From NCBI GenBank assembly GCA_027943335.1, contig BSBK01001580.1, positions 831,501-895,500 on the forward strand: 64,000 bases of DNA. The letters run 5' to 3'. Under the pieces are notes generated by a model. It saw nothing but the letters and a program-made list of their open reading frames with translations. It made no database searches and had not been told where the DNA came from. The position numbers and the translations under genes were made by a program. The DNA is from Chamaecyparis obtusa (lineage: Eukaryota; Streptophyta; Pinopsida; Cupressales; Cupressaceae). Each line of letters opens with the position of its first letter. Positions within the stretch are counted from its first letter, which is position 1. Shown piece after piece: positions 1 through 11,150 of the stretch.

Positions 1-170
1 ATCAATGTTGTTTGATGAATTGTTTTGGATTAAAGAAAAAATAGGTTTTAAAGGGAACCCTAAAACCCCTTACAAAGAATTAGAAAATATATTCAATAAA
101 GTTCACCAAACAAAACACTACTAGTACAGACGCAACCAGTAAAACCAACTAACAACCAGCAACATAGAAC

Positions 171-1259
171 TCAACAAATATAACCAACAACCAAATACCA
201 ACAAAGACAACATAGAACATAGAATAAAAAACAAACAGAATCCTGGGCTAGCTCTTTGAGAGGGTCAACCACCTGCTTCTCTATGATAGTAACATTCTCC
301 TTGGTGTCCTTTAGAGTTTGAATGGCCAAAGAAGGATCCAAGATTTTCTTCCTAAGGAACACCTATGTTCATCTTCCTGGACCCTCCTTGGAAATAGAAA
401 CAACCTCCTTATCCAAAGCACCCTGGTTAGCTTCCATATTCTCTTCTTTCTTTTCCATTTGACCCAAAACATTTTTGAGCTTTTGGATAATCATTTTAGT
501 TTTCTATTTACCGCCACAAGGAATGTTCTTCAAACCCTCATCAAAATAATTTATCTTCTTCAAGATCTACCTGCACCTATGTTATAGACTTTTCTTGGCC
601 TGAATCTCATTGTCTGACTCAACCTGCAGACTTCCAACCTTGGACTTGAGGCTATAATTTTATTGTAAATCTAGTTATCCAGAGCAAGGGAATTATCTTC
701 CTTAATTTTATCCTTATGGAGAAACTCCAGATGATAACCCAAAAAATCCCCAAGAGACCCAAAGCTCAAGTGAATAGAGTCCCCCTTCCCCCAAATGCCA
801 GAAACATTATAAATAAAGACATTTTTCTCAATGATATTTATAGGGTTAGAATGACCCTCAAAAGAGCTAGAACTAGGTTGCCCAATAATGTTTAGATTAG
901 GGTTATTACCTACCTCACCTTGTTGTACCTTCTCACTAATTTTATGAATCCGATTATTAGTATCTTTCCCATTTTTCCTTCTCTTTTGGTTTTCATTCTT
1001 CCCCTAGGCTCCCTGGGGTAGATAATTCTCCTCTTGCTCATTAGTGTCCATATCATCATCTTTCACAACTTTCAAAGAAGAGACCTCTTTCTTATGACTA
1101 GATTCCTCAAAGGAATCATCATCATCATCAGTTTCCATCCCTTTGGCTTTGTCAAACCTTGGCTTGATAGAACTTGTTTCTTTCTTCTCAAACTCACTCT
1201 CACTATCATCTTTTATTTCCATACCCTTTTCACTGTCGAATTTCTTTTGGAGGCTTAAA
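171..1259 (-). pseudogene. Decayed minus-strand coding remnant, family unknown
   Basis: Read on the minus strand, about 1 kb keeps a protein-like composition but is broken by stops and at least two frameshifts. The segment 1259-1004 encodes a strongly acidic and lysine-rich stretch with runs of Asp (DDDDDSFEESSHKK). Below it come a serine-rich part and a Trp/Gly-containing part near 690-830. Toward 171-480 there are coiled-coil-like pieces in other frames (KILDPSLAIQTLKDTKENV). No zinc knuckle, RT or other catalytic motif is visible. An acidic, coiled-coil protein could be the ORF1 tail of a non-LTR element or a host gene fragment; I cannot tell which. The remnant ends abruptly against the gypsy gag at about 1260-1268, so that point is a recombination or insertion junction. 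Confidence 0.3.
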
Positions 1260-1267
1260 GGGGAAGC

Positions 1268-1347
1268 AAAGTTTGAAACAAAAAGACATTGATGTAGGCT
1301 CCATAGGAAGGAAAGTTTGAAACAAAAAGACATGGATGTAGGCTCAT
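1268..1347 (+). repeat. Short tandem duplication at the gag junction
   Basis: About 36 bases (1268-1303) beginning AAAGTTTGAAACAAAAAGAC recur at 1312-1347 with one or two differences. Both copies encode the same gag peptide (LKQKD-M/I-DVGS). Only the second runs on into the gag frame; the first stops soon after. The duplication sits exactly where gypsy coding begins, so it probably arose at the rearrangement that removed the element's 5' end. Confidence 0.75.
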
Positions 1348-1913
1348 ACATCGAGGAGTTCCTAAAATTATGTATGAAGACCAATATGGTAGAAGATGAG
1401 GAAGAAAAACTAGCAAGATACATGAATGGCTTGAAGGTATCCATTCAAGAGGAACTAAGTCTAAACTTCCCTACCACAGTCAATAAGTGCTACCAAATGG
1501 CACTCAAGGTAGAGGAAAAATGGAAGAGAAAATAGGATTTTAGAAAAGGGAAGAGTAATGATAGTGGGAAGAACTTTAGAGGCAAAGGAAACTCTTGGAA
1601 CAAGGGACAAAGTAGTGGCAGCAACAATAGGACCCCTGACCAAGGAGACAAAGAAAATAGTGACTCTAATTCAAGAGGAAACTATAGAGGAAGGAGACCT
1701 TTCAATAGGGGAAGGACAAACTCAGGAAGAGGTAATAGACCATTGAAATATTTTTATTGCAATCAAATGGGACATCATGCAGGAAGATTCACTGAGAAGA
1801 GGAACAACAATAACCAAGGTGAGAGGAGAGCGCAACTTGTCCAAGAAGATAAACAAGAAGACAATGTTGATGCTAGAGACTTGGAACCAGAGGAAGGAGT
1901 ATGTTTGATGATG
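1317..1913 (+). pseudogene. Chromovirus gag, C-terminal half
   Basis: The Gag polyprotein forms the particle that packages element RNA. This piece starts inside the capsid-like domain (SYIEEFLKLC, ARYMNGL, typical of plant gypsy Gag). An in-frame TAG lies at 1533-1535. The same frame then continues through a basic Gly/Arg/Asn/Ser-rich linker (about 1540-1740) to a zinc knuckle at about 1749-1790. The knuckle reads YFYCNQMGHHAGRF, where relatives have Cys at the first and last zinc positions; both are lost (Tyr and Phe), so zinc binding is unlikely. The TAG sits in KRK*DFRKG, as expected from CAG to TAG. The frame degrades after about 1910. No start codon is present because the N-terminus is missing. 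Confidence 0.75.
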
Positions 1914-1983
1914 AGGTAGGTCTTCCTTCAAGTGCCACAAACCCAAGAACCTCCACAAGGGAAGAATCTCTTCAAGACAAAGA

Positions 1984-2922
1984 TCAAATGTCATGGAAAG
2001 GTATGCAATCTACTAATAGATTCTTGGTTCAACTAAAAATCTTGTATCTTGTGAAATGGTTCAGAAGTTAAAACTCCCTAAGAAGCCACACCCTTGCCCC
2101 TATCATGTTTCATGGTTAACCAAAGGCCAACAAACTCTAGTAACAGAACAAGCATGGATAGAGTTCTCAATTGCATATTTTAGGGACAAAGTTCTTTGTG
2201 ATGTGGTTGAGATGGATGCCTCACACATCCTTCTAGGCAGACCCTAGAAATTTGATGTAGATGCCATACACCATTGTAGGAAGAACACCTACTTCATCAC
2301 CAAAGATGGGAAGACCTTTACTATGAAGCCCCTGCCTGATTAAAAATCTGAAAAAGAACCCATTGTGATCATCATGGGAGAAAAGGAGATGTTGAAAACC
2401 TTGAAGGAACCTGATATTGAACCCTTTGTCCTAATCTCCAAGCCCAAGGATAACATCGGGTCTAATAGAAAAGAACCTATACCAAATGAAGCCACATAAC
2501 TGCTGCAAAAGTATAAAGATGTCACTGTTAGTGACCTGCCCACTAGCCTCCCTCCCATTAGGGATATTAGTCATCAAATAGACCTCATATTAGGCTCATC
2601 CCTACCTAATAAGGCACCATACAAAATGACACCCCTGTAGCATGCAGAGATTGCAAAATAGGTCACTGAATTGTTGGAAAGAGGACTCATTCAAAAGAGT
2701 CTCAGTCCATGTGCAGTACCGTCGGTCTTGGCCCCTAAAAAGGATGGAAAATGGAGGTTATGCACTGATAGTAGGGCCCTAAAAAAAATCACCATAAGGT
2801 ATAGATTCCCCATGCCAAGGATTAAGGACCTATTGGATCAACTAGGAGGTGCTTGCTACTTCACCAAGATAGACTTAAAGTCTGGATACCATCAAATCAG
2901 AATCAAACCAGGAGATGAATGG
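1984..2922 (+). pseudogene. Chromovirus protease and first half of reverse transcriptase
   Basis: The aspartic protease motif lies at about 2015-2035. Read with one extra T in the run GATTCTTGG, it gives DSGST; as written, the frame shifts there. The flap and C-terminal motif (SHILLGRP) follow at 2220-2247, with a stop just after. From about 2590 the frame enters [31 protein letters not shown] (2731-2790), [13 protein letters not shown] (the first catalytic Asp) and IKPGDEW, ending at 2922. Two TAG codons at 2638 and 2659 replace Gln of the family (PL*HAEIAK*). RT is cut after GDEW by the insertion at 2923 and resumes at 17309 with KIAFKT. The two halves are one gene broken by a nested element. 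Confidence 0.85.
2918..2922 (+). repeat. Target-site duplication AATGG, left copy
   Basis: AATGG here and at 17304-17308 flank the insert 2923-17303. The insert begins TGTATGCACC and ends GGTGTACACA. Keeping one copy of AATGG brings the two halves of the chromovirus RT back into a single frame. Confidence 0.9.
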
Positions 2923-2938
2923 TGTATGCACCCTAAAA

Positions 2939-5900
2939 CTATTGCAAATAGGTGCAAACCAACATTTCCATAGAGGTGCTCAATTCTTGGGTGAATACCC
3001 TAGCATGTATGGATCAGGAGGATGACTTACACAAAGTATACTGAGTTTTAATTGTATGAAAATGGGTGGATGAAGAGATTACTAGCACTCTCCAAGTGTG
3101 TTATCAAAGAGTCTGAAAATTTATCTATTTGATAGGAGCAGTTCCCGATTTTCCAATCTCAAGCAAAATCACTTATGAGATCAAGGATCACTTAATCAAA
3201 AGGTCAAGGACACAAGAACCCTAAATATAGAACAGGTCTCTAGAACTGGGACAAGTCACCTAATCGAAGAACTCAGTATTTCAGTTTGTTGTTCATTTTC
3301 AAAGATCAAGCAAGTATATCAACAGATTTTGATCAAGCACATAAGACAACAATCAAGGAGTTCAAGCAAGCAATTATCTTCAAACAATGAGCAAGGGGCA
3401 AAGAAACCTTGCACATGAATAAGAATAGTGACTTAGTATGCTACTCCTTAAACATTCTACTTGTGTATGTTCTTGGATATGTTTTAGCAGGCACTCAGAA
3501 TACAACAACATCCTAGCAAGCTGTCTACAAGGATATACATGGCTTTTCTAAAGGGTGTCCTCAATATACGCAAGGTACATGAGGCCCAAATCCGTAGATG
3601 AGAAGAATCAGAAATCACACAACCAGGGGGAGACAGTAACCCAAATCTCCTCCTTCACTTCTCAAAGGTATAAATTTCTTTGAGGCTTAGCCAAGAGTGA
3701 AATCTAACTCATTCCCAAGAGAGGTGTCTTTGGATTCACCTCCTGATATTTATACTCCGCCAGAACATGGGAGTTAAGGTCATCCCTTGAGGTGATGAAA
3801 TCCCCAAGCAGGCCTTCTAGAAAATGAAAAGGTAAGTAATTCACAATCAAAAAGTATTGAAAATCACTAAAGGTGGAACACTTAATGCTTAGAAAAAATA
3901 TGAGGTGAGTCCACAAGGTGGAACACTTAACACCTCACACAAGCTACAAATGAGTCCACAACCTAGAAAACAAGTGAGTTCCAAAAAGCACAAAAGGGTT
4001 GCCTGGTGGAACAATTAACGCTTCTTTCCTCTAGACCCCTCCCCTTTAATGTAGCGCTGAGATTGCAACCACGGGGTGGAAAAAGGGGCCGGTGGATGAG
4101 AGAGTCCAATAACCCAAGATATCAATCTAGATCAATCACAAGTAATATAAGATTGCTTAATCAATACTACTCATAAATGCAAGAGGGTTTGAATCATAGA
4201 ATATTTAACTTTCCAAGTAAACATGAAGTGAGTCCACAAAGTGGTGCATTTAACTCTTCATGTAAACTAGGAATTAATCCATGCCCTAGATTACTCAATG
4301 AGATGTTTTGATATTTGAAACCAAGAATTACTTACAGTTTAAAAGACAAGCATTCACTTAAACACAAACTTGTATGAAAGCAAATCTATGTTCATTTACT
4401 TCCCATTAAGAGCATTAAAAATGTGTTCTATGAAAGCATGTAACACTCAAGTCAAACACATAAGAAGTTTATTTTTATGCCCAAATGAATTGTTATAGAG
4501 ATTGTGAGAACGTACCTTGGGTCCAAAGATCCGCAATCCAGAATTTAGCACCTGCAAATGCCCACATAAAAAGAAAAAAAAAAATTCTCTCCACACAAAA
4601 CAAACAAAGTAATTAAAAATCTAATTTAATTAAAAAAATAAAATCTAAAGCTAACTAGATTACTAAAATCTAACAACTAATTAAAAAAAAACTAATCTAT
4701 CTAGCTAACAATAGTTAATCTAAAAATTTAATTAACAAAACTAAATTTAAAATTAAATTAATCTAATACTAAACTAAATTTTTTTTAAAAACTAATCTAA
4801 ATTAAAAAAAATTAAAAATCTAATCTAAATTAACAAAATTAAAAAATCTAATCTAAATTTTTTTTTTAAAAACTAAAAATCTAATTTAATAATAAAAGAT
4901 ATGATAAAAAAACTAATCTAAATCAAAATCTAATTAAACCAAAAAAAAGGAAAAAAGAACTAAATCTACATAAACTAAAAGACTAAGGAAATTTTCCTTT
5001 TGAGGTTTTTGTCTCAAACATTAATGAGCTGTATATGCATTCAAAATAGATGACATCAAACACGTATTGCAAAATGATTGATGATTGATGTATGTGAACG
5101 CTTTTCCCTCTCTCAAGTTTTTTTGTGCTTGTTTTAGATTATAATCAAACAATGTGTAGTCATACAAGTATAAAGCCAAATTTTACAACCTTTATCACAC
5201 CCATATAGAATGTAAAAGAAAACTTTACCAACATCCTCCTTGTGCGAGCCGGTAGGGAAGGGCAAAGAAAAGCACAAAAGATTTTATACAAAAATCCTCA
5301 AACAAATGTGGGCCGTTGGAATTCGATGACTGCAGATTGCAGAAAAGAGTCATTAACAGGGTTCTTGAAACTATCAGTAAATTCAATGGGCATGTATGTT
5401 GAATGTAGAGTTATCAAACATCATAAAGAATCCTCGTTATGAATGAGAGCGCTCTATACAAAAGAGCTAAATTTCAGTCCTGAGAAAACACAGTCTGAAA
5501 CAGCTAACTAAAGAGCGACTACATGAATTTGTGTTCACAACTTTGTCTTATTGATCCGATGATCTAAGTGTTTGAACTGCTCACTTTATAAGGCATATCT
5601 GAATGACAACTTAATACATTGTTCACCTAAACATGCAAGGAGTCAAGAATACCGATTCTGGTTGGCTTATATCCTATGGGGCCAAGAAGATGGTGATGCT
5701 TATACCATAAAAATTGAAGGAACTTGGGATAATTTTCGAGCCTGATCTTATGAAGAAACAATGAATCTTTCTCACAATATGCTAATTCAGATATCACAGA
5801 CCTGATTTGCTGACATCGTTATAATCATGAACCCATGACATGCAGGAAAGTGGATTCAGTAAGCTCCCAAAGAAATGAACTTGATGGAGTATAAATGGAA

Positions 5901-5988
5901 GGGGATTGTCTTTCCTCAATTCTTGACTCACAAAGGTATTGACATAGATGCATCCAAACCCGATCAAATGCAATAATTTTAGTGTTAT
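2939..5988. other. Unassigned interior sequence of the nested Tat-like element
   Basis: Three kilobases without recognisable coding. The PBS at its right edge points left, so on the minus strand this could be the long 5' leader of the element. Visible content: a motif resembling AGGTGGAACACTTAA repeated near 3870-4010 and again in weaker form near 4240; a very AT-rich block of short A and T runs at about 4560-4980; and short meaningless frames. The left edge joins 16 bases of LTR start at 2923-2938. I see no second LTR, tRNA gene or known protein motif here. Confidence 0.4.
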
Positions 5989-6003
5989 CCACGGTGGGCG
6001 CCA
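5989..6003 (-). promoter_or_regulatory. Primer-binding site of the inverted LTR
   Basis: On the minus strand TGGCGCCCACCGTGG starts three bases after the LTR end (TGTACACA, then TTT). Placement and the leading TGG fit a tRNA primer-binding site that starts minus-strand DNA synthesis. I did not assign the tRNA. The site shows that the LTR at 6007-6989 once served as a 5' LTR on the minus strand. Confidence 0.7.
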
Positions 6004-6006
6004 AAA

Positions 6007-6989
6007 TGTGTACACCAAGATGTGGTACACTTATGTGAATCCTTATATGCAAGGAGACTCAAGAATGAGCCCTCATAAATCAACTCACAATTTGCTATCC
6101 AAGCACGTGCAGGGATTGATTATAAGGCCCTCAGATCGACCTAGTTAACCCATGCAAGTACACCCTCGAACGAGAGATTCAAAGATGAATAGCAAGCATG
6201 CTAATCTCCATTGAATCTAGTTCATACATGCAAATAAAATTAAACTATATGATTGCAATGCAACAAATGAACTACTTTGCTAATCAATCTATTATGAAAA
6301 TTAAACTAAAATGCAATATTAAACTAAAATGTAAATGTGCAAGCTAAATGATGATCTCAAAAGCTCTAATGAAAATTGCAGCATAATAATAATATGAAAA
6401 TTCTGGAATCCTTAATTGAGAAGGAGAGGGCTCCTTATATAGGAAAATGAGGAATTGAATGCATCTCCAAGATCAATGTGGGATTAATGCAAAAGCAGGA
6501 AAGAAATCTCATTTTTAGAAAGTGTGGAGAGAAAAGGAAATCTCTTTATTTTATTTATTTTTATTTCACTTATTTTTTTTTTTCATCACAAAAGATCTTT
6601 TGAGAGGATTTTATTTATTTTAAAAGAATAATTCTCTTTTAATTAAATAAAATAAGGTTATTTAATTAAAAGATGAATATTAATTAAATTAAATAAAATC
6701 ATTTAATTAAAAAGGGTTTTAATTAAATAAATTTATTTTACTTAAGAGATATTACTTTCAATTAAATAAAGTTATTTTATTTATTTAAAAGGGATTATTT
6801 CTTTTAATTAAATAAAATTATTGATGACATGATTAAACCTTAGGAGATTATTGAAATGATTGAAATAGTTATGATTTGATCAAGGAAATTGATTTGAATA
6901 TATTGTAAAGCATTGATTTAGAAAATTGATATTTGACAAATTGAATAAATGGGGCCCAAAGTCTAGGCGACCATTTTAGGGTGCATACA
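6007..6989 (-). repeat. Inverted LTR copy (983 bases) of the Tat-like element
   Basis: This is the reverse complement of 16321-17303 with small differences and the same length. In its own direction it starts TGTATGCACC and ends GGTGTACACA. It contains a TATA-like TATATAAGG on the minus strand at about 6433-6442; the other copy has a mutated version (AGATAAGG). The middle (about 6540-6830) is dominated by TTTAATTAAA-type runs. A PPT precedes it (6990-7004 read on the minus strand) and a PBS follows it, so it has the flanks of both a 3' and a 5' LTR. Confidence 0.9.
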
Positions 6990-7197
6990 TTTTCCCCTCT
7001 TTGACTAATGTGAGATCGATCTGGGGTCACATGTAGTCAAAGAATGAAGTTGCAATGTGAGATTGATTTGGGATCACAAAACAACTCAAATGTGAGGTCG
7101 ATTCAGGATCAAATGTGAGGTCGATTCAGGATCACATCTAGACAAACATAAACAAAAGGCCTTTGAACATGAGGTCGATTCGGGATCACATCCAAAG
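6990..7197 (-). repeat. PPT, inverted 3' flank and short tandem repeats
   Basis: The minus strand carries AAAGAGGGGAAAA next to the LTR, a good polypurine tract. The first ~110 bases (6990-7100) are the inverted counterpart of 16210-16320. Beyond that the plus strand has about six imperfect copies of a unit like GAGGTCGATTCGGGATCACA, up to about 7190. The gag frame starts directly after a TAA at 7198-7200, so the junction between inverted 3' sequence and gag is near 7190-7200. Confidence 0.75.
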
Positions 7198-7200
7198 TAA

Positions 7201-9048
7201 GAGATAAGAACACCAAGAAGTAGAAGGCGGTCAAGAACCCCTTCTAGATCTCCTAGTCCTAGAGGAAGAAGGGCCTCTCAGTATGCTCACTATAGGAGGC
7301 AAACCCCTCCCAGAAACTCAAGACCACACTCCCAACATGTACATCATGGTTCCCAACATGGAGGTGGTAGCTCACATGATGACCTTGATACTCAAGACTT
7401 TATGTGAATGCAACAAGAGCCTATCTTCCAACAGTATGTGGATAGGTATTTGGAACAAAACAAAGATAAATTCTTGGAAAGTCTAATCAACAAGGGCACC
7501 AGAGTCCCTTATAATTTTGATGTGGACAAGAAAATACAAAAGCAAAATCCCTCTCAAGAGGAAGAAATCCGCCAAATGAAGCAAATGATGGACAAAATGA
7601 TGCAACCTAAGAGCTCATTCTCACTAGACTCAATTTGTCCTAATCCATTCACCAAGAGTGTGAGTATGAAGGATTTTCCAAAGAGAGTGGAATTCCCTCA
7701 ATACAATAAATATGATGGCAGTGGTGATCCACATGACCATGTACGCCAGTTCTATACTATGAGCTTTGAATTCCATCAGGATGACTCTTATTTGATGAGG
7801 TTATTCCCTAGAAGTCTTAAAGGACAAGCAATGGAATGGTTTACCAATATCACTCCCCCTATCAAGAATTTTAGAGAACTTGTTCATAGATTCGTTCAAC
7901 ACTTCGCATATAATCTGTCAAGATTGGTTACTATGTTGGACCTATGTAACTTGAAACAAAATCAGGGGGAACCCTTTGTTACCTTCTTGCAAAGGTGGAG
8001 GAGACAGTGCTCTCAATATCCTAGGACGATCCATGAGGATGAAAATATTGACATACTTGTCAGTAACTTGGTGCCTAAAATGAGATATGAGATTAAAAAG
8101 ATAGTCTTCAATTCCTTTGATACCATGATTGAAACATCATGCCGCATTGAGGATGTTCTAAAAGAAGAAGGCATTTTGACCAGACATAGCAACAATGGCA
8201 ATAATGGTCAACACAACAACAAGGATAAAGGGAAGAACAATAGTTGGAACAAGAACAAACAAGCTGTCAATGATGGAGTTGTGGACTCTTCCCAATCAAG
8301 AGATCAAGGTGTTCTTAATTTGACTAATGCTATGTAAGCAATGAAGCTTAATGCACCTCCATAGCAAGAAAGTAAACCAGGATATCAGGAGAGGCCCAAA
8401 AACCAGAACTGGAAATTTACCAAATTGGGTGACTCATATGAGGATGTTCTCAAACCTCTCATTGCTAACAACTTGGCACATCCTCAGGATCCTGTGAAAT
8501 TTCACATTCTAGATCCTAAACCTCATTGGTGGGACGACAAGGCATTCTGTAAATTTCATAATAGCCCCGGCCATACTGTTGAAAATTGTTGGAGATTAAA
8601 ACATATCGTCTAAGATTTCATAGAAAATGGAAAGCTTCAAGTTGATGGCCTAAATACCAATGTTGATCATAAGGCTTTTAAGGAACCTTTGCCTAATTAC
8701 GACAAGGGGGAAACCTCTAAATCAAAGAATGGAAAAGCTGCAATCAACTATACTTACACAGCGGCAGAAAATGTGATAAACATGCTTGAAGTTGTGGAGC
8801 CAAGTGTTAATATGATGAGGAATAAGGACCTGCATGGTTATGACTCTCTCCCTATCTTTGACAAAGAACTTGTTGTGGTGCTAAGAGGTCCTCATTCTAG
8901 GTTATCTTCTCAAGCCCTTAATGCTATTACCAGGAGTCAAGGCCCTATTATTCTTAGAGGTCCTAGTTCAGGTCCATCCAACAAACCCAAGCAAGTGGCA
9001 TCCAAGAATGTCACCATAAAGTCTGCCACTGCTCCCAAACGGAACTAA
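7201..9048 (+). pseudogene. Tat-like gag, N-terminus missing
   Basis: One reading frame runs from 7201 through gag into protease, with stops at 7405, 8335, 8362, 8611 and 9046. No ATG precedes it; it opens after a TAA at the rearranged junction. Order: an Arg/Ser-rich segment resembling SR domains (about 7216-7275, RSRRRSRTPSRSPSPRGRR), a Gln/His/Gly-rich stretch, then the capsid-like domain (about 7650-8160: VRQFYTMSFEFHQDD, SLKGQAMEWF). A basic Asn/Lys tail follows, then a variant zinc knuckle (about 8548-8590) reading CKFHNSPGHTVENC, with Cys-His-His-Cys spacing as in other plant Tat/Athila Gags. The stop at 7405 (FM*MQQEP) fits CGA to TGA and those at 8611 and 9046 fit CAA to TAA. Gag would package element RNA; this copy cannot make it intact. 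Confidence 0.8.
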
Positions 9049-9774
9049 AATCTTGTAGATCAGTTACAAAAAACTCCAGCACAAATCTCAATCTTGGAGC
9101 TCCTAGATTTGTCCCCTAGACATAAGCAGATTCTTGAGGATGCTTTGCACACAACAAATGTCCCCAACAAAATTGATATAGACCAATTTCAAGGCATGGT
9201 GAACCACATTACTAGTCCTCACTACCTCTCTTTCTCAGAAGATTATGACAAATCCCTAAGCCATCCACATAATCTTGCCCTTCATATTGAAGTAATGATT
9301 CATAAAACCCATGTCAGGCCCGTGTTGATAGATGAGGGTGTTGGGCTAAATATTTTTACTTTAAGTTTGTTAAAAACTTTGGGATATTCAGAGCAAGTGA
9401 TCGACACTAGAAAGAAGATCACTATAAAGGCCTATGATGAGGCAGAAGGAAGTTCTAAGGGGTTGGCTGTCCTTCCTGTCAGGATTGGCCCAGTTGAAAA
9501 AGATATCTTGTTCCAAATTGTTGATGCTGGACCCCTTAAATACAATATTTTATTGGGTAGACCATGGATTCATGACATGTAGGTAGTACCATCTACCTAC
9601 CACTAGTGTGTTAAGTTCCCCTACAATGGAATAGAAATTTGCATACCAGGGGATAGGACCTTATCAGTCAATTTAATCTCAGCCAATGTTCATGTCCCTC
9701 TTAATCGAGAAGCAGAGGATTATCAAACAACTTTAGCAGACTATCAAGACAAGTTTAAATCAGTAGACCTTGGC
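9049..9774 (+). pseudogene. Tat-like aspartic protease
   Basis: The same frame as gag continues into a retropepsin-like domain that would cleave the Gag-Pol polyprotein. The active-site region reads VLIDEGVGLNIF at about 9324-9360, where relatives have Asp followed by Gly/Ser-Gly/Ala; DEG in place of a normal triplet suggests lost activity. The end of the domain is clear: KYNILLGRPWIHDM at 9541-9580. TAG codons follow at 9580 and 9604, where the family pattern suggests Gln. It is preceded by a helical segment (LSPRHKQILEDAL) and followed by the long linker to RT. Confidence 0.75.
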
Positions 9775-11150
9775 ATGGGGGGGTATCAACTTGACTCTTT
9801 TGCAAAGATGCTTGTTTCCCCTAGGTCCTATGGAAAGCCTTCACAGGAGATGAAACTATCTTCTTTGGCAATGACACTGTTTGACAAGTTTGTTGAATCT
9901 TCAGTACCAATACAAGATGAAAAAGAGGAAGTAGCTATTCGAGATTGGTTATACAAAGAGGAGAAGTACCAGCACAATGAAAATTTTCCCCCCTCTCCTA
10001 AGTCCTATGGGAGAGGATATACTTTTGTCAAGAAGATGGGTTATCCAGGATATGGCCCTCTTAGTCACAGGTTAGATGCTAGAGCTGAACCACTCAATCA
10101 TGATCTTTTTGGACGTAAGTCTAAGAAACTGGTTGGCCTAGGCTTTATGAACAATAACAAGCACACTATCCCCATTCCTGATAGGCAGGATAGTAAAGAT
10201 GACAAAGAATATGTACCAGATTTGACAAATCAACAAGATATAATAGATGATTGGGTACCTTCAACAAATCTCCTTTGGGGAGATTCAAGAGATTTAACAA
10301 TTGATAGTCCTCCTATCTCAGCTGCAATAGATAGTGACTATATGAATGCAAGATTGACTATGGATAGTGTCTCCATCCCAGCTGCAATGGATGGTGATAA
10401 TTCAAATACTTTTGTGATTGAGCAAATTGCTAGAGGAGGGGAAACTCTTCCAAACCTTGAGGCTTCTACATCACGAGGCCCCAATTTAGAAATAGACTCT
10501 CATGAGTTTGAATGGGATTCACTCTCAGATGCCACAATTGACTTGGATATGGATGTTGTCCATGCTTATAGTTCTCAACCTGACCTAGCTGATGAGTCAT
10601 GTGTCAGATTAGAAGATTGGAACCCACGTGTCACATTAGTAGATGATTCTTCGCTTGCTAGGATAAATTTTGATTTAGACACCTTAGAGGGATACCTGAC
10701 AGACTGTAATTCTACGGTCACCAGAGATGACCACCTATATCCTTAATCTTGAACCAGTCATCAACCTACCCCTTGTTGACTCCAACCTTATTGATTGGTC
10801 TCAACGTTACCAAGAGCCTCAACTCTTGACATTTCATAATGACTATGAGATCACCTACTATCTGAATGCCATTGAACCTATAGTCTCTTCCACTAGTGAA
10901 CTAGCTACCAGTATGACAGAATCTAACATCAAGTACCTTAGTCACAAGATAAAAAGAAAAGAAAAAAAGAATAAGAGTTTTGATGGCGAAAACCACTGTG
11001 TGGCGGTGTCAGAACCAAAAAAAGTAAAAATAAAAGATGTATCCAAGGATGAAAACCTCTCTGAGGCACCTATGGATGAGGTACTTGATAGTCTCCCAAG
11101 CTATTTTCAGGGTAGATCATCAGTATTGGTTGAACCTATAGAAGCTGTTA
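9775..11150 (+). pseudogene. Protease-RT linker with G-patch-like motif
   Basis: A long linker between protease and RT, read in frame 1 to 10746 and then in frame 2 from about 10730 (one frameshift near 10735). At about 10012-10150 it contains a G-patch-like pattern: GYTFVKKMGYPGYGPL, an acidic/aromatic spacer, then KKLVGLGF. The order (aromatic, Lys-Met-Gly, Gly-x-Gly, final GLG) fits the G-patch consensus. G-patches bind RNA or helicases and occur next to the protease in some retroviruses and plant retroelements. The rest is acidic, with repeated SPPISAAIDSD/SVSIPAAMDGD units at about 10300-10400, and is probably disordered. Role in this element is unknown. Confidence 0.65.

Noticed and set aside
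1004..1444. Minus-strand frame extending across 1260-1444
   Set aside because: Its upstream third lies in the gypsy gag on the other strand; only the part below 1260 has independent protein character.
4560..4980. AT-rich block as a matrix-attachment region or origin
   Set aside because: Only base composition supports it; no specific motif arrangement is evident.
6997..7195. Regularly spaced repeats as a CRISPR-like array
   Set aside because: Units are imperfect, adjacent or variably spaced, without unique spacers or cas genes, and lie next to an LTR in plant DNA.
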